A stretch of DNA of 64,000 bases from Syngnathus acus (Eukaryota > Chordata > Actinopteri > Syngnathiformes > Syngnathidae): positions 2,155,501 to 2,219,500 of the forward strand of contig NC_051103.1 of assembly GCF_901709675.1 (NCBI RefSeq). Reading direction: 5' to 3'. The notes below the pieces were generated by a model. The model made no database searches and was not told the DNA's origin. It saw nothing but the letters and a program-made list of their open reading frames with translations. The position numbers and the translations under genes are program-made. Position 1 is the stretch's first letter. Every line of letters begins with the position of its first letter. Below are positions 38,332-50,797 of the stretch, piece by piece.

Positions 38332-40020
38332 CCCGCCGGCCAGATTCTCACGCCGCAAACTGCCTGAAACGCACATTCCACTCAAGGTCAAAAGGCCATC
38401 TCAACATGATGCAACACGTTTGGTCAGTAACAGCCCTTAGATTTTGGTAAAACATCCATTGTTAATCATTGGCAAAATTGTTGCAGCGCTCCACATAATG
38501 ACGTTCATTGTCAGCACACACATTATGGACTAAGTGTCCAGCTCAGTTTGGATCATTGGATGTCTCTCACGGAACGAATGAAGAACCTTCTCATCTATCC
38601 ATCTCGCTTCCAGCAATGAGCACATAAGTTTCCGTGCACCTTGCTAGCCATCTTTGTATTTATCTGTCTTTTTCCTGCATATATCTTTGGATAAATCTAT
38701 TTGTTCGAAAATGCATCCGGCGTTTTCTTTGTATTTCTTCCGCAGTTATTCTCCGCTTGCAAAATGCCAAAGTAGTCAGCGCTGTTCCTTTTAACGTTAG
38801 CATTAGCAGTAGCATTAGGTTGACCTTCCGTGCTGTCCGCGCTCACAAAATGACTCCCTGAGGTGGCACAAAGGCACAAAACAAACATCCAAGCTAAAAC
38901 ATCAACAAGCCAAAACAAATTTGAAACGGATCGCCGGAGTTGACTCGAGTGTCCAAACGTACAGCGTGTTGATGACAGCTTGAGAGGAGCGCGTCCGTTG
39001 TGCTCGTGCTTCCGCGTTCGCTGCTTCTTCTTCTCTTCGGGCTACAAAGGAGCAGAAAAAGCACGAGAGCTCACGCCGCCCTCTAGCGGCCAAGGGGATC
39101 CACGGCACTATGCCGTGTGTACGGCGGAACAAAACTTCCAAATTCCAAAAGAAATACAAGTGAAATCAAAACAAATATAAAAATGACAATTGAAAAAATA
39201 CTTTAAAATCGGTTCATTTTAATAATCAAATTATTATTTCCTATATTTTGATCTCTTAATGTAATGAAGTAGCCACTTACTCCAATGAATTTAAAAATGC
39301 TAAATTGGTTTATGTTCGTTACAACTTCAACTATTTAATCGGATGATTGAATACACAGGAATGAAAGTGTGTTAAAACAATAATTGTTTGGCTAATTCAA
39401 TCCAAGACATGAAGAAATCGTTGTCTTGCTATTGCTCAATGTTGATATTGTTAGCTTGTTCTCAAGTGCCTTACCTGCACAAATCAAAGTGAAATAAATA
39501 CAAACACGCAGGTAAATGTTGCAACCCCCTGAATTGGATCCTGTACTTGTATTATCGTTGTGCAGCACTTCAACTAGCAGGGTGGGCCTTACGTGTGTGT
39601 GCAGGACGACGCGTTGCCCTTTTTTTCATCCAGAGCACCGGATTCTTCCTAGACATTGTTCAAACGTGGGTGCCATACACTTTGAACACGAGCCAGGAGA
39701 AGGAGAGTTGATTGTACAAATAAATAAGCATAAATATCACGTCCAAGCAGCAACCTCGAAGGCCTTGTCGGATTCCGCCGTGAGAGAAATTTGTGCGTCT
39801 TTTGTCGTCGTTTTCAAACATTTGTGCGTCTTTTGTCGTCGTTTTCAAACATGCACGTAGTCGATGAATCTCAAAACGTCTGTCTCTCTTCCATTTCATC
39901 GTCTCAGAAAGGTCGCCTTGCACCTTCTCAAGTCTCAATGCATAGAACCCGTCTTATTCTTCATCAAGTGGACGTTTCCTTGAGCGAGAAGCGTCAAAAA
40001 CGCTGGCGAATGTGCGTCCT
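38332..40020. other. Region between atad1 and aatk
   Basis: Holds the atad1 5' leader and promoter (GC-richer part near 38960-39110), an AT-rich stretch (39120-39500) without a supported exon, and the aatk 3' untranslated region. A 31-bp tandem duplication sits at 39789-39850 (separate entry). Confidence 0.45.
39789..39850. repeat. 31-bp perfect tandem duplication
   Basis: Two identical adjacent copies (39789-39819 and 39820-39850) of a unit starting atttgtgcgtcttttg and ending ttttcaaac, in the probable aatk 3' untranslated region. Confidence 0.95.
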
Positions 40021-43000
40021 TCACTCTTTGTCGCCGTCCTCGCTGCTTCCTGCCGAGCAAACGCAAATAGACAATTGTTTGTCTGTTTCCTTGATGGAGG
40101 TGCGCGTATGGCGAGCCACCCGTCCTCACCTCCCACAGAGTCCATGTCCGAGTCAGAGATGTGCGTGATGGAGAAGCGGGACGCGCTGGAGGGAGACACG
40201 GTGAAGCGAGAGAAGCCAGCCGCCGACTTGCTCTCCAAGGGTTCAGCGGCGGCGCGGGACGGCGAGTCGTCAGCAGCGGCGGTCGCCGAGGATGTCGGCA
40301 GAGGCAGCAGGGGGAAGTCGTCCTCCCACTCGAAGCCCGCGCCTGACGTGCATAACAAACAAGGGCGTTGTTGAGCGGCTGAGTACCAAAACCTCCCGCT
40401 CGGCTCGGGACGGACACCCTCACTCTCTTCGGAGACGTTTCCGTCCGAGGAGTCGTCCGACACAACGAGCCTCTCGGGCCATCTGGTGGCCGAACCCTCT
40501 GCAGCCAAAGGGAACCCGTGTGCGCTCAGCTCCTTGGTGGGACTCTCCTAAAGTGGGAGGAGATGACGTACACATGAGCAAGTTTCCAGGCTGAACCTGG
40601 AAGTCGTATTACTGATTCAAAAGCATGACGTAACAGTGTGGCCGGCCGCCGCTCACCTGATCGAAGAGATAGACGGTGACGTCATCAAAGAAGGACACGG
40701 TCCTCTTGTTGGCCGGCAGCTCTCGGTGGAGCTCGATCACAGCGGGCGTCTTGAGGAGGCCTCTCAGCGTGTGGGCGCGGCTGTCGTCGCTGATCACGAT
40801 GGGCACCGGCTGCCACTCGTCCTCGCTTTCCTCTTCCGGGACGCCCGAGGCGCGCGGCTCCTCGTCCGACTCGTCGCTGTCATCTGAGCCGCCGTCCGAG
40901 CCGCCGTCCGAGCCACCGTCCGAGCCGCCGTCCGAGCCGCCATCAGCCTCGTTCCCGGTTCCTCGGTCTTCTGATGACCTCCTGGAATTGGCTGCCTGCT
41001 GCAAGGCCACCTCGTCTTTGGGTAAGCCGTGCGGCATCTCGGACCCTAAAGCTTTGTCCTTGAGCGGCCCACCCCTTCCTCCTTCTTTCTGGAACACGGC
41101 CGTGGACTCGGGCTCTTCGTTCAGGGCATGGAGAGCCTCCTCCATGGCTCCCACCACCTCTGCTGCCCAGTCTTCAAGAGATGAGCTTTCCTCGTGGGAG
41201 GGCCACTCGTCCAGGCCCCCTTCTGTCGTCGAACCGTCCAACGAGTCGTCTTCCGTCGGGCCCACCGCGGTGTCCCTCGGTGCGAGCCGGTCTTCATCGA
41301 CACAACCGCCCGGGTTTTGATGCGCTCCCTCCTGTTCGTTCCCCACCTGCCGTTCGTTCTCATAGTCAGAGAAGTAGGCCGAGTCCCTGTACGGCGTCTC
41401 CTGACTAAGCGGCGAGAAGGGCGGTGGCGGCTCTTGAGGAGATGCTTCCTCCTTCAGGGCACCCGCAGGGCACTGCTCCTCCTTCCCGCCGGTGTGGACA
41501 GCTGGCCGAGGCACGTCTTGCTCTTTGGCTTCGTGAGGTTCTTTCGGGACAAACTCTGGACTTTCGTTATTTTCCGTGTCGTAGCCGCTGTCCGTGGCTT
41601 TGGGGTAACAGGAAGAGCGGGGCCCGGAGCCCTCATGAGACCCGGGGACTGACTCCAACGAATCCGCTGTTCCTCCCTGCGACTCGAAGGCAGGGGAAGC
41701 GTTCGGCTCGGCGGACTCCTCGGCAAAGATCTCCGAAGTGACGTCGGTGATGTCATCAATGCTGTCGTCGTCTTGGTTGTCGGGGATGTCCGTGAGGCTG
41801 ACGCTGGAGCCGCCTCGGTCCAAACCGCTATCTCCCGCTTGACTGCTCTCTGACTGCGGTTCCGTCACGTGCGCTGGCACGTGCTTGCTCTCTGCGGGCG
41901 GCGGCGGACTTTGGCTCATGGCTTCCACGTGGGGCTTGGTCACCGGAGGATGTTGTGTGACGACGTCTCGCTTGATAACGTCTTCCGCTCTGAGCGCCGC
42001 GTACGGTGGCTCCTTGATCGGGGCGGCTTTGGACACAACCGGACCTCCCGGCGCCGGTGAGAGGTTGATCATCTCGTCACCGCTCGGGTTGTCTGTGACT
42101 TTGTCGCGACGGCCGTCGTTACTCACCATCAAGCCCGCGAGTGGATCGACAAAGTGCGTGTGGCAACAGTCCCTCGGCGGCACCGCGTAGGCGGCGCTCT
42201 GGTGGCACGAGTACACGGAAGCGTCATAGCGCTCCGGAGACACAGAGAGGGGGTGTCGACTCACGCGGCCGCTGTCATCTTTGGCCCGGCGGGCTTCCAG
42301 GTAGGCAACAGTCTTGGGCAGGCTCCGGTAATGCGGAGCTGTCCAGCAGTGGTCCACGCCGGCGCTCGGCACGCCGTAGTCAAAATCCACGTAGGTTTCT
42401 CGTCTGCGGCTCCGACCGGCTCGTCTTTGGGGGCGACGCTGTTTGGAAGGCCACGTGTTGCACGCGTGGCTCTCGTCTTGGTCGTCTTCCTCCCCCGAAT
42501 GGCTGGCGAGGGGCCCCACGAAGATCGCCCTCTCCGTCTCCGTGTTAATGGCGACCGAGTCGCGCCCGCCATGACTCGGCATGGTCTTCCGCAAGGAGCC
42601 CATCATGTCGTAGTAGCCTCCGGTCACTGTCTTGCCGATGATGGAGGAGTGACCTGTGTCCAGGTCCATGTACGGGTCTCCGTAGACCTGTTGGGGCGGA
42701 CTGTCCAGGGAGGGGGGCACTCCCACCGGGTTCTCCAGCTCGCCCAAGGCCCGGCGAAGGCTCCTCGACCCCCAACTTTCTTGAAGCTGCTCATTGGCCA
42801 GCTCTCCTCCCATCAGATAGCACTCAAAGTCCACGGGCGGGGAGTGCTCATAATAGTAACCTCCATCCCGGTCTTTGTAAGACACGTAGTGACTGGACTC
42901 CCAGGCTCGCAGCGGGCTGTCGTCGCACGCCTGGCCCAAGAGCGGCAGACCCTCCGTGGTGCTGAGGGAGATGGCGGGACTGGAGTCGTTGGAGTCGTAG

Positions 43001-46000
43001 ACATTGCGGATATCCGCCGACCAGTAGCTGCCGCCCACCTCGGCCAGCGACGGACAGGCCACGCAGCCGCCCGAGTCAGCGCTCCCGCTAAGGAAGCTCC
43101 CGCCGCTCCGGAAGTCCGGGCTGTAGGAGCACACGGAGCAGTCGGCCGGCTCCAGGCCGCAGTCTGCCGGCTCTTCGATGCGGATGTAGAATTCGCTGTT
43201 GAGCGACGGGCTGTGGGCGCTGAAGACGGGAAGCACGCTCGGAGCGTAAAGGGGAGAAGCTCGGAGGTGGAGGGTCTCCAAGCGGCAGCCCGCCGGAGGG
43301 TAAAAAGCTTCACGGCTGCTGAGTGTGCTCGAGGACTCGGCGCCCCTCTGGGACTCTTCCGCCCTAGCCCGCTCCCAACGGTACTCAAAGTTCAGGCCGT
43401 GGCTGGTCTCGGTGATGGTCAGAACGTCATCCCCGGATTCCGAGTGGTAGCCGTCAGCGGATGAGAACTGCTGGAGGAGAGGGAAGGACGAGAAAGCGGA
43501 CGGGAAAGCGGATGAGGGCTGCTCGCGAGCGCTGCCGCCACGGCCGCCGGGCCGCATGGAGTTCCAGCGCCTCTCGAAATCCTCCTCGGCCTCACTGGCC
43601 CCCTTAGCGCACAGGTAGCTCAAGAGCAGGTGAACTTCCTCGGCGGTGGGCCTCTGATCGGGAGGGAGCCAGCAGAACTGCATCACCTCGTACCTGAAAG
43701 TCAGCCGGCAAGCGATGAGAGCAGGGAAAGCCGGATCTAGAGCGTGCTTTGCGTCTCACCAGCGTTCGGCCAGAGGAACTTGGAGAGCGGGCTTGGCCAG
43801 CCGCAGCTTCTGCTCCCTCACGGCGTGGGACAGAACTTGGCGGTCAGAGTAATGGCCGTAGGGTTGCTTTCCCAGCTCCAGCAGCTCCCAGATGGTCACT
43901 CCCAGAGACCTGACAGTCCAGAAGCAAGCCAAGTCCTGGGTTGAGTCTGGCCCATTGCGCCATCTAGGGATGGCGGCGGCGCTTACCAGATGTTACTCGG
44001 TCGGGTCTGCTCAGCCACCAGCAGGTTTCCGTGCACGTCGTCCAGCAGCTCTGGAGCCATCCAGCGAAGCGGCACATACGTCTGCTCGACCGTGATCATG
44101 TAGTCGTCCTGACAACGAGGCAGAGTCAATATGGAGGGAGGGGGGGACCGCCTTGGATTTGTGCAGCGTCCACCTTGTACTTGGTGTGTGACAAGCCGTA
44201 GTCGCCGATCTTCACGGTGACATCGGCAGTCAGCAGGCAGTTCCTCAAAGCCAGGTCGCTGTGTGGGCATGTCACAAAATGGTGCATAGTCTCTCTACTC
44301 TGGGAGAACAAAAGACTTGCACGAGCGGACCCGCCGTCTGGCGCCGAGGGTCCGCCGCCTGCAACAAAATCACTGATGCTGGAGTCTTTGAGCAACACTC
44401 GGGCAGCACCAGGATGTTGTTGCGGGAAGCGGCCTTTTCCGACATCTGCCACGGAGGCCCGCGCTCGCTCGCGCTACCTGTGAGTGAAGTTGTGCGCGTG
44501 CAAGTGTTTGAGTCCGGAAGCGATGTCGCAGGCCATCCTCTGGAGGAGTAGCGGCTCGGGGACGCCGTCGGCGTGCGCGCTGCTCCTCAAGTACGCCTTT
44601 ACGTCGCCCTGGCAACGCAAGGCACCATCACATCCTGTGGCCGGCCACCGGGGGCAGCATTGCTCCGGCAAGAACAAGCATGCTTGCCACTCACCAGCGG
44701 GCACAACTCCATGACCAGCAGGAAGGGCGAGACGTCGGTGCACTGGGCCAGACACCGCAGCAGTGCCGAGTGCTGCAGCACCCTGAGGACCGGGAAGCCG
44801 GGCGTCATTCGGCGCCGACCGTCAAACAGGGGCAGAGGCGGGCGTACCGGTAGGGGCGCACTTCCTCCAGGAAGTGCATCTGATCCTCTAGACTGGCGCT
44901 GGCCTTCAGCTCCTTGACCACCACCTGACTGCTCCTCAGGTTCTCATTCACCTCCCCCAGAAGAACCTGCCACACAGACACGTGGAAACCAATGCAGCAG
45001 GAGGACACACGGACACGTGGGTTGACACAAGGCAGTTTGGAATGGGGGGGGGGGGGGGCACACATACCCAGTCGTGAAGATAACGCGGATGTTGATGAGT
45101 GTGGAAAACAAGGATGGAGAGAAGAAGATGTTATCTGCTTGCAGACACTCGAGACACGTCATGATGAGGATTGCAAAGGGCTGGAACACTTTTTGGAAGG
45201 TTTCGCAAGCGCCGGCCAGCCGGCTCTTACCTTGCCGAACCAGCCGTTGCCGATCTCTTTCAGGTAGAGCAGACTCTGGCGACTCAGGTTGGACCATTTC
45301 GGGTGCTGTGCTGTGAGGACAGAGAACGGCGGTCCACGCGAGAGTCAAACGACGTCCGCTCAAAGAAACTCGAGCAGAAACTCGCTCCGGCTCGTTCTTG
45401 TCTATCCTTCTTTCATTGTGGGTGGAGGCGCAGACAAACGGGCCTTTGTGGTGTGACCCCACGCAAACACACAAACGCACACCCTTCTCCAAGAATTGCA
45501 CACAGGCCAGCCAGTGTCCATACTGGACGTGGCGTCATCTCCACCCACGCTGCTCATTCCTGACAGCCGCCCGCGTCTTCTCACCCTTTTGGCACCGCTT
45601 GGCACCACTTAGCGCCCGTTATCATCGTGGAGCCCAAACACAAGCATGTTGCATGCACGCGTGCGTGGATTTCTGTCTGTTTGTTGTTGTTGTGTTTGCG
45701 GGCGCCCCTAATCAATACTGGCGTCGGTGCTCTAAGCCGCTTCCATCCGGCCTCATCGGCTTGCCAGCCGGGAAGTCGTTAACGGGATGCACTAGCGGCA
45801 CTGCCGTCTAAATGGACCCAGCGATGCAATTAGGACGGGCCGCCCACTAGCGCGTTTTAGCTGAGGTGCTTGGGAAATTGGTTTCGTGTTGGACCCGTGT
45901 TGGGACTCACCTGCTGGCGCCGCCGCCCGCCTGGCGAGTGGCAGGACGTACACGTCCGGGCGGGCCTGCGAGAGCGGCGTGGACGCCAGCGTGTGGTAGC

Positions 46001-48246
46001 CCTCGCCATCGGCAACGTTGCGGAACTCCTGAAACGACAACGCATGCGTCACAAGTTCCACTGTGGCTTGAACATATTGTGCCGACAGGAAGGGGGGGGG
46101 GGGGTATCTCCTCGGGTTCACTGCAGCGTCCAACTGCAAAGCCCGGTTAGCAAGTTGCGGGAAAACTCGGCCAGGTCCCACAAGAGCTCAGGAATGTGAC
46201 CTGGCAACACCCCCGAAACAAAAACACACACGGACACACACTCATCCCCACCCTTCTTTCTTGTGCTTCCTCTGGTGACCCTCAAACACACACCCACACA
46301 TTCACCCCCCCCTCCACTCAACATGCACTCTTCCTCCTGCACTCCCTCTCTCCCCACGTCCACTTTTCACATAAACCAGGGTGGAAGCGTGTGTGTCCGT
46401 GAGTGTGTGCAAGAGCTCGTCTACGTGCATTTTGTCCACTTGCACAGAAGATCACACGCACTTTTGCGCATACACACACACAACAGGATAAAAACACAAG
46501 CAGCCATAAAGTGCAACAAAGCCAACTGAAGAAGGTTGTGGTGCTGCAAGGACACTTACCTGACGCAGGTGACCACACACACGCACACACGCACTCACGC
46601 ACACATGCACACACGCACACACGCTGTGGGTGACATCCACTGTTGGAGCCCAGCGAGGAGAATGAGTTAGTTGAAGATGAAGAGGACAGCAGAGCGTGAG
46701 AGGAAGGCTGGGAAGGATGTGAGGGCGGAAGAAGGCGGAGCCAAGAGGTCGGGGGTCGTCCCCCTCCCTCCCTCGGGGAGAAAAGAAAATGGGGAAAAGG
46801 ACGAGGGATGGGGGGAGTTCACATACTGTGCTGGTGACATCACTAGCACAATTCACAAATACATACACACACACACACAGTGTCCAGTTGTGGTCGTAGT
46901 GATGTGATTGACAGCTGTCACAAAGACGTGCAGACACAATGCACGTCTGCCACAGCACCTTGAAGCACGCAAGGTCACTTGGTGAGTTCGTGCCCCTTGA
47001 CTGTGTGTATGTGTGTATATGCGCCCGTGAGCTGACCTCGAATCTGGCGCCGCGGGTCTTCTTGCAGCACAGGCAGGCCAGCAGGACGAAGAGCAGGCCC
47101 ACCACAGCGGACGCCCACACCAACGCCACTGACACCCACGTTGGCTCCGCCCACTCGCCCACACCTGCGGTACGGGACACCACACGAGAATCAGGACAAA
47201 TCGCGCATGTGTGTGTTGAGTGTGTGCATTTGCAGTGCGTCTGTGTGTGTGTGTTACATAAGAGTTGTGCGTGCACTTTTTGCGCTGCAGTGCTTGCTCA
47301 GGCACAATGCGCTTTATTCACTTTGTCGTCTTCCCGTCGAGGCGGGAATGTTCCTGGAGCATCCGGCGCCCGTCCGAGCGAAATACGAAAGATGCAGTTG
47401 CCATGGAAACAAGGCGCTCTTTCCTTGGGGCTTCTGCTTGTGGCCCAACGTTACAACTTTGCACAAACTCTGTCTCGCTTGTGGATTCAGACCGACGTAG
47501 ACTGTGCTAAACAAAGCTAGGCTAGGCTAAAGGATTTTGCACGGACTCGAGTGAGTAGTGACTGCACAGACTTGTCATCAGGATGCTTATAATGTCAACT
47601 AACTGTGCAAATGTGAGATTTTAAGAAGACCTGGCCTTTTGAAAAGCAATTGATTTGACTCGAGCTGTTTTTCCCCATTGTGGCCATTAGGGCTTCCTTC
47701 GTCCACTGAAATTAGTTTGCTCATATTAATCCATAATTTAGTGCAAACATTCTGAAAACAACAATTAGAGTCTCCCCGTGTCGAGCCGACAACATTTTGA
47801 TGCTTACGTCACATTATAATGTCAATTTCAGTTTTAAAATCAAAATCACAATATTTTTATGTCATGGTTATATTTTCCTTTCTTTTGACAAACAGGCATC
47901 AGGCCTGACAAGATGCTAAAATTAGAAATGGTTTTCTGCTTTGATAGCCAGAAGCTGGAGCTTCGGTTGCCATGGTAACCTGCCGCACTAGATTGTTACG
48001 TCATCACCAGACGCGATTAGCTGCTGATGAAGACAATTTATGATTAATGAGCCTAACGAAGCTCTGCCAGTGTGACAGCAAGGAGTCGCTCACGTGTGCA
48101 CACACACACACACACACGCAAATCCATAAACGGAATCGCAGTGCTGGAATGTTTGGCTCACCTGGGCCAATGGCGTCAGCGCGCATCCAAAGTGTGGCGC
48201 ACATCAGCGCCAGCAGCATCTTCCTCATCTTCATCCTCATCCCCAT
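40021..48246 (-). CDS. aatk: Apoptosis-associated tyrosine kinase (LMTK1)
   Basis: Single-pass membrane kinase of the lemur family, neuronal, acting in endosome traffic and axon growth. Fourteen exons give 1502 residues (human 1374): 48162-48246, 47037-47164, 45911-46028, 45231-45310, 44848-44966, 44695-44782, 44478-44608, 44174-44258, 43987-44108, 43760-43909, 40657-43693, 40424-40547, 40130-40342, 40021-40049. A signal peptide is followed by a membrane helix ([20 protein letters not shown]) with CLCCKK. The kinase domain has [15 protein letters not shown] (lysine), [11 protein letters not shown] for DFG, and APELLDD. One 3-kb exon encodes the acidic tail, with [16 protein letters not shown] (phosphatase-docking type) near its end; the protein closes FSRFTVSP...[12 protein letters not shown]...[29 protein letters not shown] and LNFEYRW indicate AATK rather than LMTK2/3. 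The exact start Met among several is uncertain. Confidence 0.93.
40886..40945. repeat. 12-bp minisatellite in the aatk coding exon
   Basis: Five near-identical copies of gagccgccgtcc on the plus strand. In aatk (minus) they encode GGSD repeats leading into an acidic DSDESDEE segment. Units are in frame, so copy-number change would not break the protein. Confidence 0.95.
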
Positions 48247-48585
48247 CTTTATCTTCACTCCTTCCTCATCTTCAGCTTCATCCTTTCCGAACCGAGCCCG
48301 GCCAGCTGCGGATTGACTTCTCCTGAAAGGAGAAAGCTTCAAAGCGGCCAGGAAGGTTCCAGAGAGCAAGACATTCCCCGAAGGTGGGGGGGTCAGATGG
48401 AGGGGGGGAAATCAGATGCAGGCTTCAGTGGTCTGTTGGGGCCGGGAAGGAGAAAGGGGAGGAGGGGGAGGCTACTGGCGCTGTCCGCGGTGCTGCTTGC
48501 GAGAACGCCATCTTGCTCGGTAATACTGAGGGGGAGGGGCGAGGGGCTGCTGAGGGGCATTCACGCGCATGCGCTGACACGCATG

Positions 48586-48593
<8 letters not shown>

Positions 48594-48620
<27 letters not shown>
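48594..48620. repeat. (CA)n microsatellite upstream of aatk
   Basis: About 13 CA units just upstream of the aatk start exon. Further short CA/TG tracts occur inside aatk introns (46570-46623, 46864-46879). Confidence 0.9.
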
Positions 48621-48622
<2 letters not shown>

Positions 48623-48925
48623 CACTCAAACAGACACACACATTCAAAGACAAACTTTGACCCCCAACCCCAATTCTCATAATCGTCATCCAAATCACCC
48701 AAGTCTCTTTATTCTTCATAAGTGCAACACTGCCCAAACTTTGTGTTTCTATTTCACGAAAGCATAATGTGGGGTGGCCACGCCCTCCCCTGGCCACCAG
48801 GTCGCTCCGCTCCTGCACGCACACACTAACACGCATACATACAGAAATACTTAGAGCAACACATGCAAAAGACAAAAAAAGCACACACAAAACACACAAA
48901 CGCTCAAGATGAGGATGATTGCATC

Positions 48926-49521
48926 CAGTGCCGGCTCTACGCAGGGGCAAGAGGGGGCAACGCCCCCTCAAACAGATGTCCTGCCCCCTCGAATCAAACT
49001 TTTAGAAGTGAAAAATCCGCTGATAGAAACACACGTTAATCAGCCCCCTCTCTTCTCTCATGTCGGTGCAGTGTGTGTCCTCCCTCACACAGCCTGCTGT
49101 CAGGACTCCGCGCCCCTCCGTAAACATCCAATCACTGTGAGTATGCAAATGAAGCAAGACGCAGCCAGAGAGTGTCAAGTTACAGTCAGCGCGGTAGGAG
49201 TTGGAAGAAGCAGGAAAAACTCCACCAAACTCGTCGTAATGACCCATGATATAACTAATGATTAACGACAACTCAAATAATAGTTAATATAACATTCATA
49301 TTATATGTCCCCCCCCCCTGAGAGATTGCCACCTTATTGTGGTCAGGGGGTTTGCGTGCCTCAGTGACCCTAAGAGCAATATCAGCAGAAGCTTTAATCT
49401 TCAGGTGGGACACCCAAGCTGGACAGGTCTTAGTGTAGAGGCCTGACAGAGTGTAATCCACTTCTCCAGGTTGAGATCTGGACACACTGCCGTGAAGAAA
49501 ACACTAACAGTGTTAAAAATG

Positions 49522-49558
<37 letters not shown>

Positions 49559-49616
49559 ATGCCCCCTTCACATTTCTGACTGCCCCCTCTTATGTGCATT
49601 CCTAGAACCGGCCCTG
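48926..49616. mobile_element. hAT-like non-autonomous DNA transposon
   Basis: The 691-bp element starts cagtgccggctcta and ends tagaaccggccctg, imperfect inverted ends matching at 12 of 14 positions. It is flanked by identical 8-bp copies of attgcatc (48918-48925 and 49617-49624), the target-duplication length of hAT elements. Subterminal repeats of gccccctc occur near both ends. No transposase frame is present. Internal sequence from about 49310 to 49490 resembles a fragment of another retroelement, and a run of about 30 A follows near 49527, suggesting nested material. Confidence 0.85.
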
Positions 49617-49624
49617 ATTGCATC

Positions 49625-50797
49625 TCTGCTTTGGTCTTATGTAAACGCATTCATAATTCATGCAGAGCAACATCTACTTTCACTCTAAACACAAATTTGT
49701 GCAACGTGCACGCCCACAGACACACGTTCTGTCGGGCCCACGCACACTCAGCCGCTCCTCCCTCCTCGTTAGCTTTTTGGCTTATGCTAACGATAGACGC
49801 ATACTTCCTGTTTTTATTCGACCTCATGCTGCTCGAATGACGAAGGCACAGAGGCATCATGGGAAATGAAATCCGACAACAACAACAGCGGTGAAAAAAA
49901 AAAAAAAAAAAACAGTAGTGGTGTAGTGAGCTTCAGTCACCGCTAGACGGCGGGCTAGTCAAGCCCGCATATGAAAATTTAAGATTTTATGGAAACTACT
50001 TCGAATAGTTATCTTTTGTTTCCTTTTCCGAGCAGGAGAAGCACGTGACAAGGTATGTGAGTTGACTTTGAGTTTTATCATTAACTTTTTCTCCTTGCGT
50101 TTTATTAACCCTGACAAAAAGTCACATTGCAGACCTCACGTGGCAGCTTTTAAAAGCGTTTTTATTGTGCGTCACAGTTACTCATTCACTTGGCACTTGA
50201 TAAGCGTCTCTCTTTTCTGCTCTTATTACACATTACCCACATGGAAAATATAAAAAGTCACTGAAATGACGGCAGTGGCAGTCACAATGAAACTTGGTTT
50301 GAAAAACATGTGAAAAGGAACATGCTCGTGTTGAAACATAGCTAAAAAGAACATGTTGAAAATAAATAAAGGTCGCAAAGAAAGAAAAGAAAAGCAAAGA
50401 AGAGACAAGGCAAAAAAATGTGGTTCCTGGCGCTCCAATCCGCTGCTGTCCTAGCAACAGGATCGAGAGTCCGGTTGGTGGTTGCCACGGCAACCGCCCA
50501 GTAAACAGTCTGGCTCAGCAACGGGCCGCTTTTGCTTGCCAAAAACAATGTGAGACGCAAAACGGCGCCGCCTTCAGCTGAGCGTGGCGGGCGTATACGT
50601 CGCTGAGGAGCCATCGGTGGCCACAAGCAGCAGCCGAGGGCGTGCAAATGCGCGTCATGACAATAAATAAAAAAACTACAAGGGCGGCTTTTCAGGAGTC
50701 TTCGCGGTGTCGAGGCTCGCTCGCTGCCTCAGGTCAGGAGCATTTGGGAGTGGTCAGAAATGTCGAGGGACGCTCAGAAGAATTGACAAAGGAGTGT
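49625..50797. other. Region between the hAT element and the sialyltransferase
   Basis: No supported exon. An A-run lies at about 49894-49911. A minus-strand AATAAA at 50161-50166 is the candidate polyadenylation signal of the sialyltransferase, 630 bases beyond its stop. Confidence 0.4.

Noticed and set aside
40676-41320. 214-codon Ser/Pro/Glu-rich plus-strand frame
   Set aside because: Antisense of the aatk acidic tail and the GGSD minisatellite; no splice or homology support.
42154-43464. 436-codon plus-strand frame
   Set aside because: Antisense shadow of the large aatk exon, caused by GC-rich codon third positions.
40021-48246. Assignment to LMTK2, prompted by the GSSEDGDKE end
   Set aside because: The post-kinase segment ([17 protein letters not shown]) and FSRFTVSP...[10 protein letters not shown] match AATK better, and the aatk-cep131 neighbourhood agrees.
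48004-48369. 121-codon minus-strand frame as the full aatk N-terminus
   Set aside because: Residues before the Met cluster at 48246 are not signal-like and the stretch probably includes 5' leader; only 48162-48246 is used.
48594-48620. Regularly spaced short repeats here and in other CA tracts as a CRISPR-like array
   Set aside because: They are simple dinucleotide microsatellites with no spacers, in a vertebrate genome.
49310-49490. A host exon inside the hAT-like element
   Set aside because: The sequence reads like a dispersed retroelement fragment and sits wholly within the transposon boundaries.
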